Source of the DNA: Nitzschia sp. DOCU1
Lineage: Eukaryota > Bacillariophyta > Bacillariophyceae > Bacillariales > Bacillariaceae
Reading direction: 5' to 3'
DNA length: 64,000 nt
Assembly: GCA_951394045.1 (NCBI GenBank)
Contig: OX595996.1
Location: 1,426,001 to 1,490,000, forward strand
Under the pieces are notes generated by a model that did not search any database, was not told where the DNA came from, and worked only from the letters and a program-made list of their open reading frames with translations. This document shows positions 10,902 through 21,309 of this stretch, in pieces (position 1 is the first letter of the stretch; each line of letters starts with the position of its first letter). Made by a program: the position numbers and the translations under genes.

Positions 10902-13900
10902 ATGATGTCATCCAAAAAAAGGAACACCGTACACACCCACGGTGTTCCTTCTTCCAAAGACGAGGAAGAATCAACTACACCACCAACTAGTAGTACCCTT
11001 CTCTTCTTCAATGATGACGATCTTGTTGTTGATCACGATGGAAAGGACTTTGGAAGGTACCAAGGGTTACAGCAGAAGACTCCTCACGAAGAAGGAGACG
11101 GGACAACAAGCAGGCCGAATCGGTTAGTAACTTGGGGAGACCGGACCACCACAGGCGAAGATTCGATGGATCAAGAAACATCGTCAGGTCATACGGCCAT
11201 GAGCAACAGCAGTGGAAGGTTGTCATCCCATGATGCTACTACCGGTAGTATGAGCGGCTCGACGAGATCCTTTGCTTTGTCGTCGTCGTACCTTCGTGAC
11301 GTCGGTTCTGGCGTTGGAACAAAGAAGCAGTCACTTAGTAGTATTTTGAAGAAGAGCAACGAGAAGAAGACATCACCCAGCAGCATCCCCAACACTGCCG
11401 GTAGTAGGCAGCAGGAGCTAAGTTTGTCGAGTGGTGCTGGATCGTCGCCTTCCTCCTCGGTTAGGGTGATGTCGATTGACGCGATCCAATTTCAAGGCCG
11501 CGTCGAAGAGGCAGCGAGAACAATTCAAGCAACCTTTCGAGGACGTAAATGGAAAGGTAATACATTGGAAGGCGGTTGGGACCAACAAGCAGACGAAGGC
11601 AGGATTCGTGCCACCGAAAATGGCAATGAAGCAGACGAGGAAGCCGAAAAGGAGAGCCAACAAGCTGATCGATCTCAACTCTACACGCTTCTTTTTGTGG
11701 GTTTGTTTGGAATCGCCACATTCTTGTGGAAAATGGTTTCCAAGTGTATCCAAATGACTTCAGACGGACCTGATGCCACAAACCTTATCCATCATGACCC
11801 GGGTGTCAACGTGATTGGACAAACTGCTGGCGGCCCAGCAGGACCTGGTGGTGGTGGTGGAGGGGTCGGCGGAGGAGTTGTCGCGCCCGTACAGCAGCCG
11901 CCGCCGTGAGTATGCTAGTACACCAACAGCCGTGGAAATCAGATTACTCGGCTTGTGGTGTCCTCAATCACTTTTTGCTCATCGGTTACTTAATCACAGG
12001 ATTCAAGGAATGGCTACACAGGCTGCCTCCTCGGCTGCTTCGGGAGCTGCATCCGGTGTAGCGGCGGGAGCAGCAGCGGCAGCTGCAGCTGGAGCTGCGG
12101 CACAAGCTGGAATATTAGCAGCTGTTGCCAGTTCGGCTCCGGCTGCGGCGGCAAGTGCTACGGTAGCTACTGCGGTCGTGGCTGCCACGGCCGCCGCTGC
12201 GGCTGTCTATGGGGGAGAACTGAAGGTTGTGTCGTCAACCAACTCTACAGCGGCTACTTCGCCGCCCGTCTTTCAATCCCCATGTGGTCTGGCCCTGGCC
12301 GACGACAAGAATGCCCAACATCGAAAAGGATCATTTTCGTTGTACTTGGAAGGATTCTATAGGCCGTTCACGGAACGAGAAAAGATATTGGTGGAGTCTT
12401 TGATTGTAGACGCCTACAACAACGTGACGGGTGGTGGTAGTGTAGGCAGCGATGAATGCGTTGACGTCTTTTTTCGAGAGATGCAAAACTCTACGATCGT
12501 GGAGCAGACATTTGAGTTATATGACTCTGAGGGTGCATCGAACGGTACTCTGATTACCGATTTTGATGCTTGGGTAGTCTGTGATGGATGTCCTGTGAAC
12601 GAGCCTTTGTTCGCTTTGGAAGAGGCGACGAGGAGGCTGCTTCGATCGTTGGGAGCATCAAGACGCGACCAGCAAAAAGAAGTTTCAGCGTACTTCAGTT
12701 CCAGTGAGATGTTTCGCTTGTTTTTGGAATCGGTCAATGAACTCATCATTCAAAGTGTGAGTTCTGAGGATCTACCGCTTGGCTTCACAACTCTGACGGT
12801 CGCCTACATTTCAGACACTACTGACGGCGAGCAGGTTGTGGTTGTAAACTTGGCTGTACCAATAACGAATGCTCCGAGCAACCCACCGTCGACTCTAGCG
12901 GACTACTTTAATCCGTTGCTGAATCCTATTTATCCCTCGAACCCAAACAACCCGAACAACCCTGCGAGTCCAACACAGCTCTCATTGCTGGATCCAAACC
13001 TCCCGACGAGCCCGAACAATCCAGTCAATCCCAACAACCCGACCAATCCTGGAAGCTCAGTCCAGCTAGCCTTGTTACCACCGGGAAATCCGAATAGCCC
13101 AAGCAATCCCGCCAACCCGTCAAGCCCCGGAAATCCCGTCAATCCGAACAACCCTGCAAGCAACCCTTCGAATCCGACCGCTCCAGGAAGTCCTTCGAAT
13201 CCACTGAGCCCAACCAACCCGGCAAGTAATCCTAGCAATCCAGCTGCTCCAGGGAACCCTTCGAACCCGCTAAATCCGGCTAGCAACCCAAGTAATCCAG
13301 CCGCTCCTGGAAGTCCCTCGAACCCTTTGAGCCCAACGAACCCCGCAAGCAACCCAAATAACCCGGCGGCTCCAGGAAGTCCTTCGAATCCACTGAGCCC
13401 ATCGAATCCGGCAAGCAACCCGAATAATCCTGCAGCTCCAGGAAGTCCTTCGAACCCTTTGAGCCCTACTAACCCGGCAAGCAACCCAAATAATCCTGCA
13501 GCACCTGGAAGTCCTTCGAACCCTTTGAGTCCGACGAACCCGGCAAGCAACCCAAGTAATCCAGCCGCTCCTGGAAGTCCCTGGAACCCTTTGAGCCCGA
13601 CGAATCCGGCAAGCAACCCGAATAATCCCGCAGCCCCAGGAAGTCCTTCGAATCCCCTGAGCCCATCGAATCCGGCAAGCAACCCGAATAATCCTGCAGC
13701 TCCAGGAAGTCCTTCGAACCCTTTGAGCCCTACCAACCCGGCAGCTCCAGGAAGCCCTTCGAACCCGCTGAGCCCGGCAAATCCAGCAAGCAATCCAAAT
13801 AATCCGGCAGCTCCAGGTAGCCCATCGAATCCATTGAACCCAAACAACCCAGCAAGCAACCCGAGTAATCCCAGAGCCCCTGGGAGCCCGTCGAATCCAG

Positions 13901-15164
13901 CCAATCCTGGCAATCCCAACAACCCAGCAAGCAACCCGAGCAATCCGAGTGCTCCAGGAAATCCTAAATCACCAGGAAGTCCTGCCAACCCTGCCAACCC
14001 GAACAATCCCAACAATCCTGCGAGTAGTCCGATCAACCCAATTTCACCAAACAGCCCGTCCAATCCAAATAATCCTTTGAACCCGGCCAATCCGAGCTCG
14101 CCGCGAAACCCTGCCAACCCAAGTAATCCAAATAATCCAAGCTCGCCGCGAAACCCTGCCAACCCACGCAATCCGAACAACCCCAGTAACCCGTCATGGC
14201 CTGTTAATCCCAATAATCCAGCCAGTCCAGGCAGCCCTGCCAACCCGAGCAGTCCATCCAGCCCACGAAATCCGCTGAGCCCTACGAATCCTGCAAACCC
14301 AGCCAATCCTCGGAATCCAAACAACCCACGGAACCCTGCCAACCCCGTTCAGTTGGCCCGTTGGCCAAGTACGGCACCAAGCTCGTTTCCCAGCCAGTTT
14401 CCTTCTCAATTTCCAAGTAATTTCCCCTCCGCTTTCCCATCGCTTCAGCCAAGTTCAGAGCCCTCGGATGAACCTAGTCTTCGTCCATCTGACATGCCTT
14501 CGGATGAGCCGAGTATGCAGCCTTCGGAGTCTCCATCGGACAAGCCAAGTATGACGCCTTCACAAAATCCAAGCCTGATACCTTCGAGTTATCCTTCTCT
14601 TTTCCCTTCGTCGGAACCGTCGTCGAGTCCCACAAAGTTCTATGAGTAAGATTTGTTGGTTCGCTGAATGCCGATTCGACTTGTTTTGACCTCATGTTTT
14701 CTTCTTGGTTTATTTGTTCGTGTTGTTCTGCTCTCTGTGCTCTCATCAGTCAATGGGATCTTCCAGTGACCATGGACGATGGTTTATCGGACTGTTTGGT
14801 GGATTTCTGGATTCCAGATGGCGCCAAGTGGAACGGTTGGGCATGCTTTGATGTGCTTTTATTCGGTGCTACAGTTGTAGTGAATATCCAGCAAACCTTT
14901 ACTCTCGAAGGATATCGTTTAAACAGTGTGAAAGTTACAATTGAGTGGTATCAAGATGATACTGCGGTCCTTCGGATGAATGGAAATAAAATTGGGCAGT
15001 ACGGAAACGCTGGCAATCTCAATACTGTTACCATCACCCAGAACAAGGCCACCCAGTTGCCGTTTGTCCAAACCGACAACACGATCAAGCTCACCGTAAC
15101 AAACACTGGTGGGGAAGGTTACGTCGCAGTGAAGAGTATCCGCGTTGAGGCCCGCCCATATTGA
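10902..15164 (+). CDS. Membrane-anchored Asn-Pro/PSxxPS repeat protein (3 exons)
   Basis: The exons 10902-11905, 12000-14645 and 14750-15164 join in frame to 1354 residues. The order is: a Ser-rich polar N-terminus; an IQ calmodulin-binding motif (IQATFRGRKWK, ~207); one transmembrane helix (LLFVGLFGIATFLW, ~263); a Gly/Pro linker; an Ala-rich segment (~339-415); a ~220-residue folded region; about 480 residues of N-P/S-P repeats (~637-1118, core unit NPAAPGSPSNPLSPTNPASN); P-S-x-x-P-S repeats (~1128-1215); and a C-terminal ~138-residue domain with Trp and alternating hydrophobics, perhaps a beta sandwich. PSxxPS tracts are common in diatom surface and secreted proteins. I infer an outward repeat region with the IQ motif in the cytosol, possibly linking the wall to calcium signalling. 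No known homologue was named. The ATG at 10902 is the first available. Confidence 0.8.
11906..11999 (+). other. Intron 1 of the Asn-Pro repeat protein gene
   Basis: This is a 94-nt intron with donor GTGAGT and acceptor AATCACAG, phase 2. Joining CC with G rebuilds a proline codon and links the two long frames. Confidence 0.85.
13140..13860 (+). repeat. Coding minisatellite, 66-bp unit
   Basis: Roughly ten imperfect 66-bp (22-codon) units encode S-P-S-N-P-L-S-P-T-N-P-A-S-N-P-x-N-P-A-A-P-G. Third positions vary while the peptide is kept, which indicates selection on the protein or conversion among units. The codon pattern leaves a long antisense frame open that is not a gene. Confidence 0.85.
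14646..14749 (+). other. Intron 2 of the Asn-Pro repeat protein gene
   Basis: This is a 104-nt intron with donor GTAAGA and acceptor CTCATCAG, preceded by a pyrimidine-rich tract. GA joins T to make Asp and gives FYDQWDLPVT across the junction. Confidence 0.85.
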
Positions 15165-15660
15165 TGGTGGGGCGGCGACGGATGGATTCAATGGTTGCGC
15201 GGCAAGTACTTCTTCTCGAATATCAATAATAAAATAACAGTTTCATTCCATTCCTTTGTCCTGCTTCGCTGCTTTAATAGTAGCAAATGATCCTAGTAGA
15301 AATATTTTGCATGTCATGGCTATGGTGCTTCTGAGACTTGGATGGAATTTGCATCGTCGTGAGGAAGGATGCAACTACGGGGTTTTTGTGCATGCTTGAT
15401 GAGAGTGGATATGCACGCGCGCGGGGATGATGGACTCCTCAACCAGAGTCGACGGAGTGCGTCGTTTTGACCACTTTTCTCTTTTACATTGAGATAGGGA
15501 GGGGTGCTAAATTGCGCAACTAGTTACTAGTAGCTACTAGTAGTCCTTTAAGGAGCAGAAGAATTGAAGTTGATGTTGTTCAAAGTAAGTAGCAGATCAC
15601 TGCCCCTCTTCTACCGCATTAGGCACGGTGGCAAGGAGCCAAACGGATCGCTCCTTCTTC

Positions 15661-17361
15661 TCACAACGCTTTGTCGAACAAAATATATTTGCACGGAACC
15701 ACCTGCCCCAAGTAGCTGTACATTTCCCTAATTTCATCGGGCTCAAAGCGTAGATAGATCGTTTCTCGATGCTCGTAGCCAAGTTTCAAATACCACTTTT
15801 GTAACCATTGCTTGTACTCCGGCTCCTTATCGGCTGGACAAAGAATGCCCAGATTCATGAGGCTGCAACCCGCATCGCGGCACTTGAACTCGGCGGCTCG
15901 TACCAACATGGACCCAATGCCAACAGTACCCCCCGATGTCTTGTTCTTGTGCATTTTTACAGCCAGCATGGAAAACTCACCCACTAACTGATCTTCCATG
16001 CCGACATTGGGAAGACCAGCATGCGCTCCGGTTCCCTTGACTTCGGTCTGAATAGCTCCCAAAACTTCACCCGTCGCCAAGTCACGGGCCACCAAGAGTT
16101 CTTGACGCTCAATCATTCCTACTATTTCTTTTGCTGGAATCCGTTCCGTACAAAGTGTGATATCGTAGTCACTGTAGCGATATGCGTGATTGACAATTCG
16201 TGTGACTTCGTCAACAAAGGCAGGATCGGTTTGAGTTGCCACTTGTACTTGTGCATTCAACGTGTAGTGGATTGGTTTGGTACCACGGCAGACATAAAAA
16301 TTCATGGTCCCAAAGAGTTCTTGCTTCTTGGCTTCCTCTTCTTCCCATTCCAACCGATCCAACCATGCTTGTGCTTCATCTGCTGTCACTGTTCCATTGT
16401 TGATTGCCAGTCTCGAGAAATACGTAATGGGCACTACAGTTTCCATGGTCTTGCGACCTTGCATGATTGCAGGAATAATCGTCAAGTCAATCTTTTTGGG
16501 GGCCATACCCACAGATCGAAACAGTCGAGGCAACGAGACTCCCAGATACGAGTACGAATTCAGCTGGGGAATGACACCCTCCAAGACACGTCGCGTCAAT
16601 TGGCCCAAATCCAATTGCAAGTCTGGAGGAGGCCGTCGCATCTCTCCCCATCGTCGACCGCTTTCACCCAATCGATGGTAACCCGCCGACGTCACATCCA
16701 TGACAAAGGTTCTCCAATCTGGCTGACCACAGACTATGGAACCTCCAGGTCGACAGACACGCATCATTTCTTGAAGAGCTTCTTGCGGTCGGGTCAAATG
16801 TTGGAGCATGCGATCTTCCAGGACTACATCAAAGGAATTTGAAGGAATATCCATTAGATTGTAGACGTTTCCCACTTGAAAAGTTTCTCCTGGATGGGCT
16901 TCTCGTGCCGTTTTTACCAAATCCGACGACAAGTCCACACTTAAAATGGTTCCGGTCGGTCCCACTTTTTGGCGCAACAGAGGTGTCAAACCCCCCAGAC
17001 CGCACCCTACATTGAGAACCGACATGCCGGGTTGCAAGTTGGCCGCATCTATCACACCTTGACGATACGCTTGAGTGGCAGGACAACGATCAAAATGATA
17101 CAGGTACGCGACAGGGTCGGGTGTCACCATGGCATTCGGGTCATGACGATTCTGGTCCACCGCCGTCCAAGTGGCCGAATACCCCGATCGATCGTCAGCT
17201 GTAGTAGTCGCAAACTGCTGACGAATGGCAGAAGTAGAAGATATGGCCCGGCGTATTGTACAACTTGTTGGATATCGCCACGATGACGACGACTCTCTGC
17301 TGCAGATCGTGTGGAATGCCAATCGCAGGTGTCCATTGCGTGGAAAAAGGCTACGCATCAT
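15661..17361 (-). CDS. SAM methyltransferase fused to a GNAT acetyltransferase-like domain
   Basis: The protein has 566 residues from the tandem ATGs at 17361/17358. The N-terminus (~1-55) is Arg/Ser-rich without acids, as in a mitochondrial targeting peptide. Residues ~70-300 form a class I methyltransferase: motif I VLNVGCGLGG (~115), an acidic end of strand 2 (ILSVDLS), 'DVVLEDRMLQHL' and 'RVCRPGGSIV'. Residues ~375-560 resemble GNAT acetyltransferases: 'ATGEVLGAIQTE', 'GEFSMLAVKM', then 'GGTVGIGSMLVRAAE' as the acetyl-CoA loop and helix, and 'WYLKLGYEHRETIYLRF' near the end. The substrates of both halves are unknown. The methyltransferase half is like small-molecule methylases. No intron separates the halves, so the fusion is read directly from one open frame. 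Confidence 0.85.
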   Translation of the reverse strand: MMRSLFPRNGHLRLAFHTICSRESSSSWRYPTSCTIRRAISSTSAIRQQFATTTADDRSGYSATWTAVDQNRHDPNAMVTPDPVAYLYHFDRCPATQAYRQGVIDAANLQPGMSVLNVGCGLGGLTPLLRQKVGPTGTILSVDLSSDLVKTAREAHPGETFQVGNVYNLMDIPSNSFDVVLEDRMLQHLTRPQEALQEMMRVCRPGGSIVCGQPDWRTFVMDVTSAGYHRLGESGRRWGEMRRPPPDLQLDLGQLTRRVLEGVIPQLNSYSYLGVSLPRLFRSVGMAPKKIDLTIIPAIMQGRKTMETVVPITYFSRLAINNGTVTADEAQAWLDRLEWEEEEAKKQELFGTMNFYVCRGTKPIHYTLNAQVQVATQTDPAFVDEVTRIVNHAYRYSDYDITLCTERIPAKEIVGMIERQELLVARDLATGEVLGAIQTEVKGTGAHAGLPNVGMEDQLVGEFSMLAVKMHKNKTSGGTVGIGSMLVRAAEFKCRDAGCSLMNLGILCPADKEPEYKQWLQKWYLKLGYEHRETIYLRFEPDEIREMYSYLGQVVPCKYILFDKAL

Positions 17362-17705
17362 CCTCACTCCTTGGCCGAAGAAACACAGCGGCGCTCTAGA
17401 GGACTACGCCATAGACCCAAGGGTTTGTTTGTACAGCCCAACATAAAAATGTCAAGTGTCCCTGTCTTGGAAAGAAATATCATGGTTGTGACGATCGTTG
17501 GAGGGTTTTCGTCGCGTCATCGTCTCGTCGTTGAGGAAAGATACGAAATTGACTCCTTGGAACCGAACTTTGACCGCGAAACTGCTTTAGTCGATGAAAT
17601 CCAAACTTGGGTCCAGGTAGTCAAACCGGCACTCGACTATCTAATAGCAGTCATGATCGTCTAACGACCTTTATCCAATCTTAGCCTATTAATAGAGCTT
17701 GCTCC

Positions 17706-18740
17706 TTATAACCGAAATAGTACCTTCCCTTTGGATTGTCCACTTTCCAGATAGGTATGGCCTTGTTGGGCTTGATCGAGAGGGAAGATTTGGTCGACTT
17801 TGACGGCAATGTCACCCTGGCTCACCCACGCAAAGACTTGTTGGGCGCGATACTCCAATTCTTCCACAGTTACCGTATAATCTCCCAATTTGGGACGTGT
17901 ACAAAAGGCGGATTTCGGTACCAATTTCAATAAGGAAAATGGCGGGACCGCCCCGGAGGCGTTGCCAAAGGAAATCCAAATGCCACGACGCGCGAGGCAT
18001 GCCACGGAAATATCGCTGGTACTCTTACCGACACCATCCACAATCAACTTGACACCTTCTCCTCCAGTAATTTCCATGACTCGCTGGACAATGTCTACCG
18101 AAGTAAAATCAGAATATGTCTTTCCCTCGACGGCATCCAATACAATCAGTTCGTCACAACATTTGGGTGCCGAATCCTTTTTGCTTTGACTAGTCGTTCC
18201 AATAACTTTGTAGCCTTGTAACTTGGCCATTTGAGCAGCCCATTGACAAGTACCACTTCCTACCGAGTAGATCAGGCACCATTCCGATGGTTTGATGAGA
18301 CCCGCCGTGGCATCGGTCACCAAGTAATGGGCTGTCAAGCCTTGTACCATACAAGCCAGGGCGGTTTCCATATCAATGTTGCTGGGAAGCTTGACAATTT
18401 TATCCGCGGGAACAGCCGTATATTCACAATAGGTCCCAAGATGCATGTACACCACTTGATCTCCCACTTGAATTCTACCGGATTCTTGCACCGATTTGGA
18501 GACGGCCACTACGGTACCACCACCTTCACCACCCGAAATAAAGGGCAAGTCTTGCTTGTACAAACCGGAACGGTAGTATGTATCAATAAAGTTCAAGCCG
18601 GCATATTGATTCTTTACGAGAATCTGACCTTCGGCCAGTGTGGGGACGGGAAAATCCGTTTCGTAGGAAAGCGCCTCAATGCCACCATGGGCACGAATGA
18701 CGACAGCCTTCATGGTTTGGGGGATGGTAGTATGAGACAT
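17706..18740 (-). CDS. Quinone oxidoreductase, zeta-crystallin type (MDR superfamily)
   Basis: The protein has 344 residues from the ATG at 18740 (MSHTTIPQTMKAVV). It is a medium-chain dehydrogenase/reductase of the zinc-free NADPH:quinone reductase type. It has KAVVIRAHGG at the start, the family signature YAGLNFIDTYYRSGLY, GGEGGGTV, a Rossmann nucleotide-binding region around 'YSVGSGTCQWAAQMAKLQGYKVIGT', IVDGVGK, and a C-terminal SGQSKGKVLF. Zinc-ligand Cys clusters are absent, as expected. The product likely reduces quinones or enals with NADPH in the cytosol. The frame extends upstream to an ATG at 18803 that would add a hydrophobic leader (LPFIPLVFQSLLFYIVSA). A TTTCAG acceptor-like site lies just before the chosen ATG, so that leader may be a 5'UTR intron instead. 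Confidence 0.9.
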   Translation of the reverse strand: MSHTTIPQTMKAVVIRAHGGIEALSYETDFPVPTLAEGQILVKNQYAGLNFIDTYYRSGLYKQDLPFISGGEGGGTVVAVSKSVQESGRIQVGDQVVYMHLGTYCEYTAVPADKIVKLPSNIDMETALACMVQGLTAHYLVTDATAGLIKPSEWCLIYSVGSGTCQWAAQMAKLQGYKVIGTTSQSKKDSAPKCCDELIVLDAVEGKTYSDFTSVDIVQRVMEITGGEGVKLIVDGVGKSTSDISVACLARRGIWISFGNASGAVPPFSLLKLVPKSAFCTRPKLGDYTVTVEELEYRAQQVFAWVSQGDIAVKVDQIFPLDQAQQGHTYLESGQSKGKVLFRL

Positions 18741-19527
18741 TGTGGCTGCTGAAACAATATAGAAAAGTAAGCTTTGAAAAACTAAAGGAATGAACGGTAA
18801 CATCAAGATGAGCAGGAGTCAGGGAAGTGAAGCATGCAGCGGCCGGCAAAACGCAAGAAACCAAAAGCCGAGCTTTCGATCGCGATCTTTTTTTGTGAAG
18901 GGGCGAACGACGACGCGAAGAAAGATACGCGCACTGACGATGCAAGACGATGCGCTCAATCACGTACGCGAATCCCACGATCTCGTTTGCCGGAGAACAC
19001 ACATGCAAAATGCCTTTCCCCTCCCGAGAACCCTTTTGGTCGAAACAGAAAAGGCTTCGCATCAATCATCATCGATCCGTTGTCGTCGACATGATGGATT
19101 CTGGCTAGACTAGAGTTTGAGTAAAGACAATGGCAATAATAATGAATGCTTTTAGGCTTACAGTCGCTGGGGGGATAAATGCTGTTTACTCCAGATAATC
19201 TAAATTCTGAAGACGACGACGACGCTGGGTCCAGCGAACCTCTTCTGACTGCTGCTGTCAGCTCAGGGTGAATCACCTGGTTCATTCTTCTGGCGTCCCC
19301 CCACAGGTATTTGACGGCCGGTGGTGGTCGTAATAACAACTTTCTACGGCATCGTATTACACAGTTGTGTGTGTTATGGATACAGAGTGCCAGCAGAACC
19401 TGCTTGCTGCTCCACCGATTGAGCACAATTCTCTGAACAACGGGTCCTGGAAAACCTGCATAACACCGTCTCGTTTGCCGCTCCAAGAAATTCCTTCTTA
19501 ATCGGCATTTGATAGCTGGCGCCTTTT
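18741..19527. other. Intergenic stretch, no gene seen
   Basis: This lies between the quinone oxidoreductase start and the end of the next gene. The frames in it are short, or overlap the stop of the neighbour (19546-18956) and show no domain. Confidence 0.5.
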
Positions 19528-19953
19528 CTAACACGTCATGGCGCATGCCAAAAGATCGTTCGAGCCAACAAGCTCCAGTTTTACTTCTTCTTGTTTTTCT
19601 TCCGTCCAGAATCCATCTTGCTGCGCTATAATCTCCGCGAACAATAATGCTTCTTGTGCCGGATTTCTTGACAGCTCGCCATTGTTAAGGGCCGTGGAAT
19701 CCTCGACCCCAGCAGGTTCTTCTCGAATAACACGTTTATAAATTCGAACCGCATCCAATTGATCCTGGGTAAGTCCATTGGCATGTTCGACATTGGCGTA
19801 CTTGTAGGGAAAGTAAGCGTAAAGCATGCGATGGGCTCCAATCTCAATATAACATGCCAGGGTACACGACGCGACGGTCGAACTCAAGGTAATGGCAGCT
19901 CCCTTGGCCGTCACTTTCATGGCGCCTTTGAATAAACAGAACCAGGTGGACAT
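19528..19953 (-). CDS. Small hypothetical protein with one hydrophobic segment
   Basis: The protein has 141 residues from the ATG at 19953 (MSTWFCLFKGAMKVTAKG). One weakly hydrophobic stretch (AAITLSSTVASCTLACYIEI, ~19-38) could be a membrane helix. It is followed by HRMLYAYFPYKYANVEHANG and an acidic C-terminal half. The composition and uninterrupted frame look coding, but no family was recognised. A cleavable plastid or mitochondrial leader is possible but not evident. Confidence 0.5.
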   Translation of the reverse strand: MSTWFCLFKGAMKVTAKGAAITLSSTVASCTLACYIEIGAHRMLYAYFPYKYANVEHANGLTQDQLDAVRIYKRVIREEPAGVEDSTALNNGELSRNPAQEALLFAEIIAQQDGFWTEEKQEEVKLELVGSNDLLACAMTC

Positions 19954-21309
19954 GATGAAAAGTAGTAATATCGTGTAGTCGAATGGAAGAAGATGTGGTA
20001 ACAAATGTAGTCCGTTTCGATGGTCGGCAGATGGTCAAAGGAGAATGTTGGTCTGTTGTGGCCAAAATCTGTAGTGTCGGTGGAGAGAGTGTGTGAGAGT
20101 TCTGTTCTTTGACTGCCTTCGGGTCTTGTAACACAAAGAAGCGGCGCAAAAAAGATCTTTGGAGTTGTTTTGACTTCCCTATCGCGTGGAAGGTGGGCGA
20201 TGGGCGCGGCGGAGTGCTTGACACGTGAAAGAAGCGAATCATTAGCATGTCATCGCGTCGCATGTTCTTTATTGATTTGATTGGTCCCCATTGAGGCGAA
20301 TGATACCTTTCGTGCGTCACAGTTCTGAGTTGTGTAGAAAACTTACTAGAGTGACACAATCTTGCAGAAGTGCGAAGAGTGCGTAGAAACGTACGGAAGG
20401 AATCATTCGCTATCCCAACTTGCGAACAGCATCTGTTCGGCACCAGATGGGTGGTACAGAAAAGAACCCCCGAAATTTTGGCCTCCAACAACAAAAAAAC
20501 GCCGCCCCCCAAACCCCTCTTGAAATGGTATCTTTTTCAAAGAATTTTCGAAAACACGTGGGCAATGGCGCTGACGATAGCAAGTTTACCGGATCGCAAC
20601 TTCGGCAAAGATCTCAACTGCTGTCTATTACAATTTGAATAGATCCATCATCATCTATGCATCGCTCCGTGACGGATGGCAAGGATGCCCTTTTGCTTGA
20701 ATCCGACACACCAGTCCCCACGCCGTGAGAAGGAGTTGCCAAGTCAATCCCTAAGAATTAATAATGATGCCCGACATGGAAAGAAGCTTGATTGATATTT
20801 TCAAGGCGCCGACATGACGACGACGACGGATGCGGCGGATGCGTTGAAGGATTGACGCAGTCATTTAGATACAGTTGAATGATCGGGACAAGAGGACGAA
20901 CGACGAGGAGGGCAATAGTTCCCACCACGGAGCATCCGTTTTCGACAAGGCCAACAGCAATCAGCTGTTTGTACCTCTGAAGTGAATTCACAGTACCACC
21001 TCATCAGGTTCGAGAGAAGATTGACAAATACCGAGTCGATGGTGGATGGACCACCCCATTCTTGGGAACGATACTGTTCCTCGGAAGCTTGCAGAATTTT
21101 CTGTCTTGGGTCTTGAAATACGTTCGCAGCGCGGAATTTGTAACAGGTTAACAAAAAACAACAATCAGCAGGAAGTTATTGCACGCTATGCTGTTCAACG
21201 AAGCAAGTTAGGTTGCCCACCGCGCGCAACAACACAATCGTATGGAATACACGCTTCCCTCCTCGGCGTTCATTCAACTTGTTTCACTACGACTATTACT
21301 TTCTTTATC
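19954..21309. other. Intergenic stretch with weak coding hints
   Basis: There is no firm gene. On the minus strand two overlapping frames (about 21150-20861 and 20991-20758) read '...EEQYRSQEWGGPSTIDSVFVN' and 'KQLIAVGLVENGCSVVGTIALLVVRPLVP'. They could be pieces of a small membrane-protein gene, but no splice that joins them cleanly was found. Confidence 0.3.

Noticed and set aside
12930..14342. 470-residue antisense frame rich in Gly-Leu-Phe (minus strand)
   Set aside because: It is the mirror of the Asn-Pro repeat codons. The sense frame has exons with clean splice sites, a membrane helix and PSxxPS repeats, and the antisense frame has no features of its own.
18956..19546. 196-residue minus-strand frame overlapping the end of the small hypothetical gene
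   Set aside because: Its ATG is inside the neighbour's last codons, the composition is Arg/Ser/Cys-rich without pattern, and no domain is seen.
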